Origin: DATKSG01 sp035531775
GTDB taxonomy: Bacteria > Actinomycetota > Acidimicrobiia > Acidimicrobiales > UBA8190
NCBI GenBank assembly: GCA_035531775.1
Contig: DATKSG010000068.1
Span: 1-64,000, forward strand
Direction of reading: 5' to 3'
Length of the DNA: 64,000 bases
Below the pieces are notes generated by a model that worked only from the letters and a program-made list of their open reading frames with translations, did no database searches and was not told the origin of the DNA. This document shows positions 47,665-56,613 of this stretch, one piece after another. How positions within the stretch are numbered: position 1 is the first letter of the stretch; every line of letters starts with the position of its first letter. Both the position numbers and the translations under genes were made by a program.

Positions 47665-48224
47665 GGCGACATGGCGGGCAGCAGCCGCTTGGCCCGCACG
47701 AAGTCGGCGCGCATCTCGGCCACCACCTCGGCCCCGCCGCGCAGGGCCGCCGCCGGGTGATACGTGGGCACCAGATGGCCACGACCAAAGTCGTAAGTGG
47801 CGCCGCGCAGCTTGCGTATGCCCTCGGTCGTGTCGAGCAGCAGTCGGGTGGCGAAGTTGCCCAAGGTGACAATCACGGCCGGGTCCACCAGCTCGATTTG
47901 CCTCTCGAGATAGGGCCGACAGGCGGCAATCTCGTCGGGCAACGGGTCACGGTTGCCCGGCGGCCGGCACTTGACCACGTTGGCGATGTAACACCCGGTG
48001 CGGTCGATGCCGATCTCCTGGCGCATCAAGGTGTCGAGCAGCTTCCCCGAGCGGCCCACGAAGGGCTCGCCCTGCAGGTCCTCCTGGTGCCCGGGGCCTT
48101 CGCCCACGAACATGAGCGGCGCGTCGTCGCGTCCGACGCCGAAGACGACCTGGGTGCGCCCGGCCGCCAGGGGGCACTTGGTGCACGCCAGGGCCTCGGT
48201 GCGCACCTGCTGGAGCGTGGCCAC
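47661..48224 (-). CDS. udg: Type-4 (iron-sulfur) uracil-DNA glycosylase
   Basis: 187 residues. The family 4 motifs are visible: FVGEGPGHQEDLQGEPFVGR (motif with Gly-rich loop and catalytic Glu/Asp region), NVVKCRPPGNRDP, and VPTYHPAAALRGG near the end. Cysteines at 14 and 17 (CTKC) plus CYIANVVKC and CRPYL fit the [4Fe-4S] ligand set. It removes uracil from DNA. It starts the run that is translationally coupled into tsaE, an arrangement common in actinobacteria and Firmicutes. Confidence 0.95.
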   Translation of the reverse strand: MATLQQVRTEALACTKCPLAAGRTQVVFGVGRDDAPLMFVGEGPGHQEDLQGEPFVGRSGKLLDTLMRQEIGIDRTGCYIANVVKCRPPGNRDPLPDEIAACRPYLERQIELVDPAVIVTLGNFATRLLLDTTEGIRKLRGATYDFGRGHLVPTYHPAAALRGGAEVVAEMRADFVRAKRLLPAMSP

Positions 48225-48322
48225 GGCGGCATGGTACCGCCAGGGCCGCAGAGACCCTGAGGCGGCTGGAGCGCCGGGCCGGCCTGGCCGCCGTGCCGGC
48301 CGGGCGGCCGAGGAGGGGCCGC

Positions 48323-49435
48323 TCAGGCGAGTTTGGCCGAGAACTCCGCCAGCAAGTGCGAGAACTCGCGCGGGCGCTCGAGCATGGGCATGTGCCCGCA
48401 GCGAGGCAACTCGACGAGCTGGGCCTGGGGCAGCGTATGGGCCATGCGCCGGGCGTGGCGGAGTCCTGTTAGCCGGTCACGCGATCCGACCACCACCAAC
48501 ACTGGCAGGTCGATGGCATCGAGTCTGGCCGACAGGTCGAAGACGGCGAGCGACGGCAGTAGCCGGCCCAGGGTGCCGCGTGGCGTGGACATGTGCTGGC
48601 GCGCCACGAACTGGACCTGGGCCGCCACCGGCTCGGGGCCGAAGCCCAACCGAGTGACCCACCACCGAAGGTCGGCAGCGGACAGAGTGCGGGCGCCGGC
48701 CCTGTCGGCCAAGAGCACAAGGCGCGACGACAACGGCGCGCTCAGGCGAGCCACGCCGGTGAGCCCCGGCACCGATACGAAGGGTCCGGCCGAGGTGGAG
48801 GCCAGGACCAGGCCGCTGATGCGCCGCCGGCGCTCGTCCTCGGGCATGTCGCACACGAGCTGCATGGCCACCATGCCGCCCATGGAGTGCCCGACTAGCA
48901 CGCTTTGACGTACGTCGAGCGCCTCGAGCACGCGCCGGACATCGGATGCCATTCGGGCGATGGCCGGAGCGCCGGCGCCGGCGCCGGGCCTGGCGCCGGC
49001 CTCGGCCCTGGCGCCGGCCATCTGGACCACATCTGTCCGGCCATCCGGGGCACGGAAGCCGTCACTGCCCGGCACACTGCGACCGTGGCCGCGCAGATCG
49101 ACGGCCAATACGCGGTGTTCCTCGGTGAGATCGGTCAGCTGGTGCACCCACGTCTCGCTCGACAACAACATGCCGTGGAGCAGGACGAGCACCGGGCCAC
49201 GGCCGCGCTCGACCACATGGATGGTGCCGCCATCCTCGGTTTCGATGTCATGGTGCACGAGATCATCGGGCATGACCAATCCCTCGTCGGCCTCGCCTTG
49301 CCGAGCTGCGTCAAGGGCTTTGCGCACCACGCGGTGCTGAGCCGCCCAGGCGGCGGCCAGCCCCCCGGCGACACCGAAAGCGGCGATGGACTGCACCCGA
49401 CTCTTCGTCCCACCCGATCGCGCGCCGCCACTCAT
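48323..49435 (-). CDS. Alpha/beta hydrolase, membrane-linked
   Basis: 370 residues. A hydrophobic segment near the N-terminus (AAFGVAGGLAAAWAA) may be a membrane anchor. The fold then has the oxyanion segment LVLLHGMLLSSETW, VDLRGHGRSV, the nucleophile elbow VLVGHSMGGMVAM (Ser), VVVGSRDRLTG (acid) and CGHMPMLERP (His), so the catalytic triad is complete. Between 135 and 160 an inserted AGARAEAGARPGAGAGAPA tract is low complexity. Substrate unknown; context with alr and wall genes suggests no firm role. Preceded by the repeat-filled end of alr. Confidence 0.85.
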   Translation of the reverse strand: MSGGARSGGTKSRVQSIAAFGVAGGLAAAWAAQHRVVRKALDAARQGEADEGLVMPDDLVHHDIETEDGGTIHVVERGRGPVLVLLHGMLLSSETWVHQLTDLTEEHRVLAVDLRGHGRSVPGSDGFRAPDGRTDVVQMAGARAEAGARPGAGAGAPAIARMASDVRRVLEALDVRQSVLVGHSMGGMVAMQLVCDMPEDERRRRISGLVLASTSAGPFVSVPGLTGVARLSAPLSSRLVLLADRAGARTLSAADLRWWVTRLGFGPEPVAAQVQFVARQHMSTPRGTLGRLLPSLAVFDLSARLDAIDLPVLVVVGSRDRLTGLRHARRMAHTLPQAQLVELPRCGHMPMLERPREFSHLLAEFSAKLA

Positions 49436-49524
49436 GGCCCCTCCCCTCGCTTGCCGTCCGCATCTCTCTCGACGCCCGGCGGCCTCTACCCGCGCAGAGT
49501 CTGACGCCTTTTGGGCGGCCTTGC

Positions 49525-49705
49525 TCAGGGGGCGGCGGCGGCTTGCTCGGCGTCCACCGCGAGCCTCGCCGGGGGGCGGCGGCGGCGGCTTGCTCGGCGT
49601 CCACCGCGAGCCTCGTCAGGGGGCGGCGGCGGCTTGCTCGGCGTCGATCACGAGCCTCGTCAGGGGGCGGCGGCGGCGGCTTGCTCGGCGTCGATCACGA
49701 GCCTC
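49525..49705. repeat. 44-47 bp tandem repeat, four copies, overlapping the 3' end of alr
   Basis: Units begin at about 49525, 49568, 49615 and 49659; each has GGCGGCGGC runs, then GCTTGCTCGGCGTC and GCGAGCCTCG or ACGAGCCTCG. The fourth unit codes the C-terminal VIDAEQAAAAAP and stop of alr; the other three lie beyond the stop and read as remnants. Two units carry TCGATCACGA and two TCCACCGCGA, so the array had at least two duplication rounds. Confidence 0.95.
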
Positions 49706-50889
49706 GGCACCCGGGGCCCGATCCCGCACACCACCTCGTAGGCGATGGTGTCGAGTACCTTGGCCCACTCCCACGCCGAGATGGACTCCTCGCCCTGGGC
49801 ACCTATGAGGACAACCTCGTCACCCGCAACCACGTCGGCGGCGGGCCCACAATCGACCAGGATCTGGTCCATGGTCACCGTGCCGGCCAACGGACGCCGG
49901 CGGCCTCCGATGAGCACGGTCCCGCCGCCGTCGAAATACCGGCGAGGCACACCGTCGGCGTAGCCGATGGGGACGATGGCCACCGCTGATGGCTCGGGCA
50001 GCGGGTAACGGCGCCCATAGGAAGGACGCTCGCCCTCGTCCACGTTGCGGACAAACGACACCCTGGCCCGCAGTGACAACACCGGGCGCAGCTCGCCGTG
50101 GCCGCCTCCGGCCGCCACCGCCGCCGCCAGAGCCGGACCGAGGCCCGGGCCCGGCAGCAAGCCGTACAGGGCGATGCCGCAGCGCACCAGGTCGAGACGC
50201 GCCGATGGATGGGCGATGGCGCCGGCCGAGTTGGCGGCGTGGACGAGCCGTGGCGTGAGCCCGGCGGCGGCTAGGGAGCGACGGACGTCCTCCAGGCGAC
50301 CCAGCTGCGTGGCGGTGAAGTCGTCGTCCTCGGTGGCCGATCCGTCCGCCACGGCCAGGTGGGTGTAAAGCCCGTCAAAGCGGAGCTGCGGAGCGGCCAC
50401 CACCGCCCCCACGATCTCGGCCACGTCCTGTGGATCGGCACCCACTCGGTGCATGCCAGTGTCCACCTTGACATGTACCGCCACGGTGGACGCGGCGGCA
50501 GCGGCCTCCTCGGCCAAGGCCCGCACACCGGAACGCGTGTAGAGAGTCGGCACCAGGCCGTGGGCCACCACTTCGGCCATGGCATCGGCCGGGGGCTCCG
50601 ACAGCACGAGCACCGGCGCCGAGATGCCCGCTTGGCGCAGGGCGATGCCTTCCTCGACGAGGGCCACCGCCAGCCACGACGCTCCCCCCTCGAGCGCCGC
50701 CCTGCTAACGGCGGCGGCACCGTGGCCGTAGCCGTCGGCCTTGACCACCACGCACAGGCGCGACGGTGCCACCATCTGGGCCAGCAGGGCCGCGTTATGG
50801 CGCACGGCCGCCAGGTCGACGGCGACCCAAGCCGGGCGGAGGTCGGCCCTCGGAGTGGGGGGGGCTCCGGTGACGGCGGGCTCAGTCAC
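49660..50889 (-). CDS. alr: Alanine racemase
   Basis: 409 residues. The PLP lysine lies in LCVVVKADGYGHGA, the substrate side has VHVKVDTGMHRVG and YTHLAVADGS, and the second catalytic Tyr is in SYGRRYP of the other subunit. It makes D-alanine for peptidoglycan. The GTG at 50889 overlaps nnr by 8 nt. The C-terminus VIDAEQAAAAAP lies in a repeat array. Confidence 0.96.
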   Translation of the reverse strand: MTEPAVTGAPPTPRADLRPAWVAVDLAAVRHNAALLAQMVAPSRLCVVVKADGYGHGAAAVSRAALEGGASWLAVALVEEGIALRQAGISAPVLVLSEPPADAMAEVVAHGLVPTLYTRSGVRALAEEAAAAASTVAVHVKVDTGMHRVGADPQDVAEIVGAVVAAPQLRFDGLYTHLAVADGSATEDDDFTATQLGRLEDVRRSLAAAGLTPRLVHAANSAGAIAHPSARLDLVRCGIALYGLLPGPGLGPALAAAVAAGGGHGELRPVLSLRARVSFVRNVDEGERPSYGRRYPLPEPSAVAIVPIGYADGVPRRYFDGGGTVLIGGRRRPLAGTVTMDQILVDCGPAADVVAGDEVVLIGAQGEESISAWEWAKVLDTIAYEVVCGIGPRVPRLVIDAEQAAAAAP

Positions 50890-52384
50890 GGTGCACGCTC
50901 GACAGCCACTTGGCCACCAGGTCGGGGAGGTCGCTCGCCACCAGGCCCTCGGGCGGGCCGAGGGCGGCGGCGGCCCCATGGACATGGGCTCCCACAGAAG
51001 CCGCCTCGAGCGGTTCGAGACCCCGTGCGACCATGGCGGCGATGACGCCGGCCAGGACGTCGCCGGTACCGGCGGTGGCCAGGCGCGGCGATCCGGCGGT
51101 GACCAGGCGCACTGTGCCATGAGGATCGGCGATCACGGTGGTCGGCCCCTTGAGCAACACCACCGCTCCCAACTCGGCGGCAGCGCGACGCACGTCGGCA
51201 ATGCGGTCGGGCCCCGGAGCTTGGCCGGTCAGATGGGCGAACTCGCCGTCGTGAGGGGTGAGGATGACGGGGCCGGCGGCAGTGGCTAGGGCTTCGGCGG
51301 CAGCGGCTAGGGCTTCGGCAGGTCCGGCGGTGGTGCCGGCTCTGGCCGGGGTGGACGCGGTGGACGCGGTGGCCGCGGTGGCCGGGGTGGACGGGGTGGA
51401 CGGGGTGGCCGGGGTGGACGGGGTGGCCGGGGTGGCCAGAGCGAAAAGGCCGTCGGCGTCGATCACGGCGGCTCCGGAGAAGGCGATCAGGAATCGCTTC
51501 ACGTCCTGTGCGGTAGCGGGGTCGCGCCCCAAGCCGGGGCCTATGACCACGGCGGCACATCGTTCGGCCATGGACAGCGCCAGGCTGGACCAACCGACGG
51601 CAGGAATGGTGACGCTGACCGCTTCACGAAGGGAGGTGGCGTCCCCGTCGGCACCGGGCACTCCGAGGCAGACCATGCCGGCGCCGGACCGGTAGGCGCC
51701 CCACGCGCACAGGTCGGCTGCACCGGTCATCCCCGGCGAGCCAGCCACGACGGCCACCGCCGATTGCCACTTGTGCGCCGCCCGAGACCGCATTGGCACC
51801 AAGACACCCACGTCGCTGTCCTCCATGACGCCCATGCGGGCGCGCGACACGTCGAGGCCGATGTCGGCCACAACGACCTGGCCGGCGAGCAACGGGCCGT
51901 CGCCCTGCAGCAGTCCGGGCTTCAAGGCGGCGAAGGTAACCGTCACATCGGCCCGCAGCGGTTCACCGCACGCTTCGCCCGTGCCGCCGTCCACCCCCGA
52001 AGGGATGTCCACAGCCAACACCGGCACACCGGGCGGGACCGAAGGGGCTCGGTAGCGCCCGCGGAAGCCAGTGCCGTAGGCGGCATCGATGACCAGGTCG
52101 ACGGTGCTGGCCGGCCCGATGCGCTCGGGAGCATCCGCCGCCTCGATCACCGTCACACGCGCCCCCCGCCGAGTGAGGAGATCGGCGGCCGCCCGCCCGT
52201 CGGCACCGTTGTTACCCTTGCCGGCAATCACCACCACCTTTCGGCCGTAGCCACCCCCGAGCATGCGCAGGCCATGACGCGCCACCGCCGTGCCGGCCCG
52301 TTCGACCAGAGTCGCCTCGCTCAGGGACCGGCGAGCTTCCTCGTCGATGGCCCGCATCTCTTCACAGGTGACCACCGGTCTCAT
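50882..52384 (-). CDS. nnr: Bifunctional NAD(P)H-hydrate epimerase / dehydratase
   Basis: 500 residues. The N-terminal YjeF epimerase domain (1-210) has VVIAGKGNNGADGRAAADLL; the C-terminal ribokinase-like dehydratase domain (215-500) has VVAGSPGMTGAADL, VIGPGLGRDP, and the ATP/ADP site LATAGTGDVLAGVIAAM with its catalytic Asp. It repairs hydrated NAD(P)H. Between about 350 and 390 the dehydratase domain contains an unusual Thr/Pro/Ala/Ser repeat (ATPATPSTPATPSTPSTP), encoded by 9-bp units at 51350-51436; this insertion lies just after DADGLFALA. ATG 52384 overlaps acpS's stop. Confidence 0.93.
   Translation of the reverse strand: MRPVVTCEEMRAIDEEARRSLSEATLVERAGTAVARHGLRMLGGGYGRKVVVIAGKGNNGADGRAAADLLTRRGARVTVIEAADAPERIGPASTVDLVIDAAYGTGFRGRYRAPSVPPGVPVLAVDIPSGVDGGTGEACGEPLRADVTVTFAALKPGLLQGDGPLLAGQVVVADIGLDVSRARMGVMEDSDVGVLVPMRSRAAHKWQSAVAVVAGSPGMTGAADLCAWGAYRSGAGMVCLGVPGADGDATSLREAVSVTIPAVGWSSLALSMAERCAAVVIGPGLGRDPATAQDVKRFLIAFSGAAVIDADGLFALATPATPSTPATPSTPSTPATAATASTASTPARAGTTAGPAEALAAAAEALATAAGPVILTPHDGEFAHLTGQAPGPDRIADVRRAAAELGAVVLLKGPTTVIADPHGTVRLVTAGSPRLATAGTGDVLAGVIAAMVARGLEPLEAASVGAHVHGAAAALGPPEGLVASDLPDLVAKWLSSVHRD
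51350..51436. repeat. 9-bp tandem repeat inside nnr
   Basis: Runs of GTGGACGGG / GTGGCCGGG units (about nine copies) encode TPA/TPS on the minus strand, forming a flexible insertion in the dehydratase domain. Confidence 0.9.
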
Positions 52385-52914
52385 CGTCGTACCGCATCGC
52401 ACGGACACGGGCCTTCGGCCACCACGCTGGCCAGGGCCACGTCGTCGGTATGGGTGAGCGAGATGTGCCATCGCCCGATCCCGCGGGCACTGGCCAGGGC
52501 AGCCGCCGGGGCGGCCAGTATCAGCCCCGGCTCCCCACTTTGGCCGCGCACCACTTCCATGTCGCGAAAGGAGACGGCACCGATGCCGACGCCCAGCGCT
52601 TTGAGCGCAGCCTCCTTGGCGGCGAAGCGCACCGCCAATCGCTGGCTCGGATCGGCGGATCGTTCGGCATACGCACGCTCGCCTTCGGTGAATATTCGGC
52701 CAGCCAGACCAGGCCGGCGTCGCAAGACTTGACGAAAGCGCTCGACATCCACTGCGTCGACGCCGACACCACGCACGTGGCCACCGGGTGCCGCGGGTGC
52801 CGCGGGTGCCGCGGGTGCCGCGGGTGCCGCGGGTGCCGCGGGTGCCGCGGGGTCAGCTAGTGCAGCGGCGTCAGTGAGCGCCGTGGGCTTCTCGGGCGCC
52901 GTGGGCTTGGTCAC
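52381..52914 (-). CDS. acpS: Holo-ACP synthase with Ala-Pro-rich N-terminal extension
   Basis: 177 residues if it starts at GTG 52914, overlapping the glmS stop (GTGA); 131 residues if it starts at GTG 52776, giving VRGVGVDAVDVERF, the usual AcpS start. The domain has GVGVDAVDVERFRQVL, RFAAKEAALKALG and HISLTHTDDVALA, where Asp and Glu bind the metal. It transfers 4'-phosphopantetheine from CoA to acyl carrier protein. The ~45-residue extension carries a (PAA)n tract encoded by 9-bp repeats (52783-52845). Gene coupling favours the long form, family length the short one. Confidence 0.9.
   Translation of the reverse strand: MTKPTAPEKPTALTDAAALADPAAPAAPAAPAAPAAPAAPAAPGGHVRGVGVDAVDVERFRQVLRRRPGLAGRIFTEGERAYAERSADPSQRLAVRFAAKEAALKALGVGIGAVSFRDMEVVRGQSGEPGLILAAPAAALASARGIGRWHISLTHTDDVALASVVAEGPCPCDAVRR
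52783..52845. repeat. 9-bp tandem repeat upstream of or within the acpS 5' end
   Basis: About seven copies of CGCGGGTGC give an Ala-Ala-Pro tract in the longer acpS reading frame. Confidence 0.95.
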
Positions 52915-54761
52915 TCCACCGTGACGGTCTTGGCCAGGTTGCGAGGCCGATCCACGTCCAGACCGTGGGCACGCGCCACGTGATACGCGAACAGCTGCAG
53001 CGGGACTACGTCGATGATGGGGGCGAACAGCGGGTGGGTCTCGGGCACCCACAACACCTCGTCGGCCTGGGCCGCCGCCTCCTCGTGCCCGTCATTGGCC
53101 ACCAGCACGACACTGGCCCCTCGAGCTTTCACTTCGGCGATGTTGCCCATCATCTTCTCCCACAGCCGCGTGCGGGTGGCCACCCCCACCACCACCGTGC
53201 CCGGCTCTATGAGGGCGATAGGCCCGTGCTTGAGCTCGCCGGCCGGATAGCCCTCGGCCCTCAAGTACGAGATCTCCTTGAGCTTGAGAGCACCTTCCAT
53301 GGCCACCGGGTACCCGACATTGCGGCCCAGGAAGAAGAAGTCCCGAGTCTTGGCGAAACGCTGGGCAACGCGGGCCACCTCGGCTTCCCGGCTCAGGGCC
53401 TCAGCGATGAGCCCGGGCAACGCCAGTAGATCGGCGAACAGCAGCCGGGCGTCAGCCGGCGAAAGGGAGTTGCGCAACTGCGCCAGGTACAGCGCCACCA
53501 ACTCCAGGGCGGCGATCTGCGCCAGGTGCGTCTTGGTGGCGGCCACGCCGATCTCGGGCCCGGCGTGGGTATAGAGCACCCCGTCGGCCTCGCGTGCCAT
53601 CGACGAGTCGACGACGTTGGAAATGACGAGAACCTTGGCGCCCCACTGGCGCGCTTCACGTAGCGCCTGCAGGGTGTCGATGGTCTCGCCCGACTGACTC
53701 ACACCGATGACCAGGGTGCGCTCGTCGAGCACCGGATCGCGGTAGCGGAACTCAGACGCGATGTCGACCTCGGTCGGGAGCCGGGCCCAGTGCTCGATCG
53801 CATACTTGGCCACCATGCCGGCGTGGTAGCTCGAGCCGCACGCCACGATGAAGACCCTGGACACCGATCGCAGCTCGTCCGGGCTGATACGCATCTCGTC
53901 GAGACCGAAGGTGCCGTCGGGCAGGAGACGGCCGAGCAGTGTGTCGCCCACGGCCCTGGGCTGCTCGTGCATCTCCTTGCTCATGAAGTCGTCGAAGCCG
54001 CCTTTCTCGGCGGCCTCGAGATCCCAATCGACGTGCAACGGCACCGGATCGACGGCTTTGCCGGCCTGCGTGGTCACGCGCATGGAACCGGGGCGCAACT
54101 CGACCACCTGATCGTCGTCGACGATCCACAGTTGCCGCGTGCGGGCCAGCACAGCCGGGATGTCCGACGCCACGAATGCCTGAGCACGCTCACCTTCGGT
54201 CATGCCGATCACCAGCGGCGACACACGTCTGGCGGCCACGATGGTACCCGGCTCGCCGGCGCACACCACGGCGATGGCGAAGGCTCCGCGCACCTCGCGC
54301 ATGGTGGCCCGGACGGCCTCGGCCAATGACGAGCCTCCCGTCAGCTCGGCCTCCACCAAGTGGGCGATGACCTCGGTGTCGGTGGCCGACGAGAACATGT
54401 GGCCGTCGGCCTCGAGCTTGGCCGCCAACTCCCGCCAGTTCTCAATGATGCCGTTGTGCACCACGGCCACCCGCCCAGTGCAATCGACATGGGGGTGGGC
54501 GTTCAGCTCGGTGGGGTGCCCATGGGTCGCCCACCGGGTGTGCCCGATCCCAGCCGCCACCGGCGCCGGAGCCCCCTCGGTGATGCGGCGCAGGTCCGTG
54601 AGCGACCGGGTCCCGGTGGCCGCCCTGGCCCGCCACAGGTCGCCGTGGGACTGCAGGACTACGCCTGCTGAGTCGTAACCCCGGTACTCGAGGCGCACGA
54701 GCCCTTCGAGCAAAACCTCGACGACGTCGTCACCCCCGGTGGCCCCGATGATCCCGCACAT
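52911..54761 (-). CDS. glmS: Glutamine-fructose-6-phosphate aminotransferase (isomerising)
   Basis: 616 residues. Catalytic Cys is residue 2 (MCGIIGATGG) after Met removal; the glutaminase domain includes RWATHGHPTELNAHPH. Two SIS sugar-isomerase domains follow (ACGSSYHAGMVAKYAIEHW; VIGVSQSGETIDTLQAL; then FLGRNVGYPVAMEGALKLKE), and the C-terminus is RPRNLAKTVTVE with the catalytic Lys near the end. Makes glucosamine-6-phosphate, first step of UDP-GlcNAc synthesis. No glmS ribozyme core was seen upstream. Separated from glmM by 9 bp. Confidence 0.97.
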   Translation of the reverse strand: MCGIIGATGGDDVVEVLLEGLVRLEYRGYDSAGVVLQSHGDLWRARAATGTRSLTDLRRITEGAPAPVAAGIGHTRWATHGHPTELNAHPHVDCTGRVAVVHNGIIENWRELAAKLEADGHMFSSATDTEVIAHLVEAELTGGSSLAEAVRATMREVRGAFAIAVVCAGEPGTIVAARRVSPLVIGMTEGERAQAFVASDIPAVLARTRQLWIVDDDQVVELRPGSMRVTTQAGKAVDPVPLHVDWDLEAAEKGGFDDFMSKEMHEQPRAVGDTLLGRLLPDGTFGLDEMRISPDELRSVSRVFIVACGSSYHAGMVAKYAIEHWARLPTEVDIASEFRYRDPVLDERTLVIGVSQSGETIDTLQALREARQWGAKVLVISNVVDSSMAREADGVLYTHAGPEIGVAATKTHLAQIAALELVALYLAQLRNSLSPADARLLFADLLALPGLIAEALSREAEVARVAQRFAKTRDFFFLGRNVGYPVAMEGALKLKEISYLRAEGYPAGELKHGPIALIEPGTVVVGVATRTRLWEKMMGNIAEVKARGASVVLVANDGHEEAAAQADEVLWVPETHPLFAPIIDVVPLQLFAYHVARAHGLDVDRPRNLAKTVTVE

Positions 54762-54770
54762 GGGACCAGG

Positions 54771-56144
54771 CTACGGCGCCAGCACGCCGGGTGAGGCGCC
54801 GTGGCGTCCTGCAGCCTCCACGGCGGTGCGGAGCCGCTCGGCCGCCGCCTGGGCCGCCTCGTGTCCCTGGGCTTCCACCATGACCCGCACCAGGGGCTCG
54901 GTGCCACTGGCCCGCAGGATCACCCGGCCCAGGGAGCCGAGCTCGTCGCTGACCAGGGCCAGCTCAGCCTGCACAGAGGCATCCTCGACAGCGGCAGAGG
55001 GGTCGGTCACGGCCACGTTGAGCAGCACCTGGGGCAGGCGCTGCATTGACTCGGCCGTGAGCTCGGCGAGGGGGCGCTGCGTCCGGTGCAGCAGATCGAG
55101 CAGCAGCAGGGCCGTGAGAGTGCCGTCGCCGGTGGTGGCCAACTGCCGGAACACGATGTGGCCCGACTGCTCTCCGCCGAGGGCCAGCCCGTCGGAGTCG
55201 AGAGCCTCGAGCACGTAACGGTCCCCTACCGGCGTCTCGCGCACGGTTATTCCTCGCTCGGCCATGGCCAGCCGGAACCCCAGGTTCGACATGACCGTCA
55301 CGACCACTGAGTTGCCGGCCAGACGACCCCGAGCGGCCAGGTCGATGGCGAACAGCGCCAGGAGCTCGTCGCCCGTGGCCAGGGCGCCGGTGTGGTCCAC
55401 CGCCACCAGGCGATCAGCATCACCGTCGAGGGCCAAGCCGAGATGCGCACGTCGAGCCACCACTTCGGCCGCTACCAGCTCCGGGTGGGTCGAACCACAT
55501 GCCGAGTTGATATTGGTGCCGTCGGGCTCAGCTGCCACTACGTGCACCGTGGCTCCGAGGCGCTGCAGGACATCGGGTGCCACCTGCCATGCTGCGCCAT
55601 TGGCGCAATCGACCACGACTTCCATGCCGGCCAGGTCCCGACCTTCCACCACCGACACCAGGTGGTCGATGTACGCACCCGAGACGCCGGTATCAGCCCA
55701 CAGGCGCCCTACACCGGGCCCGGTGGGCGGACGAGGGCCACGAGCCTCACCCTGCACGATGCGTTCGAGCTCCTCCTCAATGGCCTCTTCGGTGGCATCG
55801 GGGAGCTTCTGGCCGCCGGCGGCGAAGAGCTTCACGCCGTTGTCCACATAGGGGTTGTGCGACGCCGAGATCACGGCCCCCGGCACAGACCGGTCGGCCG
55901 AGGCCCAAGCCACCCCGGGGGTGGGGAGCACGCCCAGGTCGACTACGTCGGCGCCTTCGCTGGCCAGTCCAGCCGACAGCGCTGATTGCAGCAACGGCCC
56001 CGACTGCCTGGTGTCACGCCCCACCACGAAGCTCTGAGCCGGGAGCACGCGGGCGGCGGCGCGGCCCAAGGCCAGCACGAGCTCGACGCCGAGCTCGGCG
56101 TTTGCCACGCCCCGGATGCCGTCCGTGCCGAAACGGACGCCCAA
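54771..56144 (-). CDS. glmM: Phosphoglucosamine mutase
   Basis: 457 residues. The catalytic phosphoserine loop is VISASHNPYVDNGVKLF, metal-binding DGDADR is in LALDGDADRLVA, and the late RASGTEPLVRVMVEA binds the phosphosugar. It turns GlcN-6-P into GlcN-1-P, next to glmS in the UDP-GlcNAc route. It is immediately downstream of rpsI (8-bp gap), so wall-precursor synthesis is transcribed with ribosomal protein genes. Confidence 0.97.
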   Translation of the reverse strand: MGVRFGTDGIRGVANAELGVELVLALGRAAARVLPAQSFVVGRDTRQSGPLLQSALSAGLASEGADVVDLGVLPTPGVAWASADRSVPGAVISASHNPYVDNGVKLFAAGGQKLPDATEEAIEEELERIVQGEARGPRPPTGPGVGRLWADTGVSGAYIDHLVSVVEGRDLAGMEVVVDCANGAAWQVAPDVLQRLGATVHVVAAEPDGTNINSACGSTHPELVAAEVVARRAHLGLALDGDADRLVAVDHTGALATGDELLALFAIDLAARGRLAGNSVVVTVMSNLGFRLAMAERGITVRETPVGDRYVLEALDSDGLALGGEQSGHIVFRQLATTGDGTLTALLLLDLLHRTQRPLAELTAESMQRLPQVLLNVAVTDPSAAVEDASVQAELALVSDELGSLGRVILRASGTEPLVRVMVEAQGHEAAQAAAERLRTAVEAAGRHGASPGVLAP

Positions 56145-56152
56145 TGCAGGTA

Positions 56153-56563
56153 CTACCGCTTCGAGTACTGCGGCGCCTTGCGGGCCTTCTTCAGGCCGTA
56201 CTTCTTGCTCTCCTTCTCGCGGGCGTCGCGAGTGAGCAGGCCGGCCTTCTTCAAGGTGGCGCGCATCTCAGGGTCCAATTCGATCAGGGAACGGGCGATA
56301 CCGAGCCGCATGGCACCTGCCTGACCCGAGATACCACCGCCGTCGATGGTGGCATCGATGTCGTAGGTGTCGGTGATGTTGGCCATCCGCAGGGGCTCCG
56401 TCACGATCATGCGATGCGTGGCAGAGGTGAAGTACTGCTCAATGGGTCGCCGATTGACGGTGATGGCACCCTGACCGGGGCGGACCCGCACGCGAGCCAC
56501 TGCAGCCTTACGGCGACCGGTGGTCTGGGTCAGTGGGGTGGGCAGCTTGGGCTTCCTCGACAC
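56153..56563 (-). CDS. rpsI: 30S ribosomal protein S9
   Basis: 136 residues. The S9 signature [19 protein letters not shown] and the conserved end [10 protein letters not shown], which reaches the ribosomal P-site tRNA, are present. ATG 56563 begins [10 protein letters not shown]. It forms the usual rplM-rpsI pair, 50 bp after rplM. Confidence 0.98.
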   Translation of the reverse strand: MSRKPKLPTPLTQTTGRRKAAVARVRVRPGQGAITVNRRPIEQYFTSATHRMIVTEPLRMANITDTYDIDATIDGGGISGQAGAMRLGIARSLIELDPEMRATLKKAGLLTRDAREKESKKYGLKKARKAPQYSKR

Positions 56564-56613
56564 GAGTGGTGCGGTCCTTTCCAGGTGTTCTTGGGTGCGG
56601 CCGGCGGCCGGGC

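Noticed and set aside
48277..48301. Terminator after the alpha/beta hydrolase
   Set aside because: Only a 7-bp GGCCGGC/GCCGGCC pairing, expected by chance at this GC content.
49525..49705. CRISPR array or IS end
   Set aside because: Units are direct tandem copies of the alr end, with no spacers, no inverted ends and no transposase.
54762..54770. glmS ribozyme
   Set aside because: Only 9 bp separate glmM and glmS; there is no space for the ribozyme.
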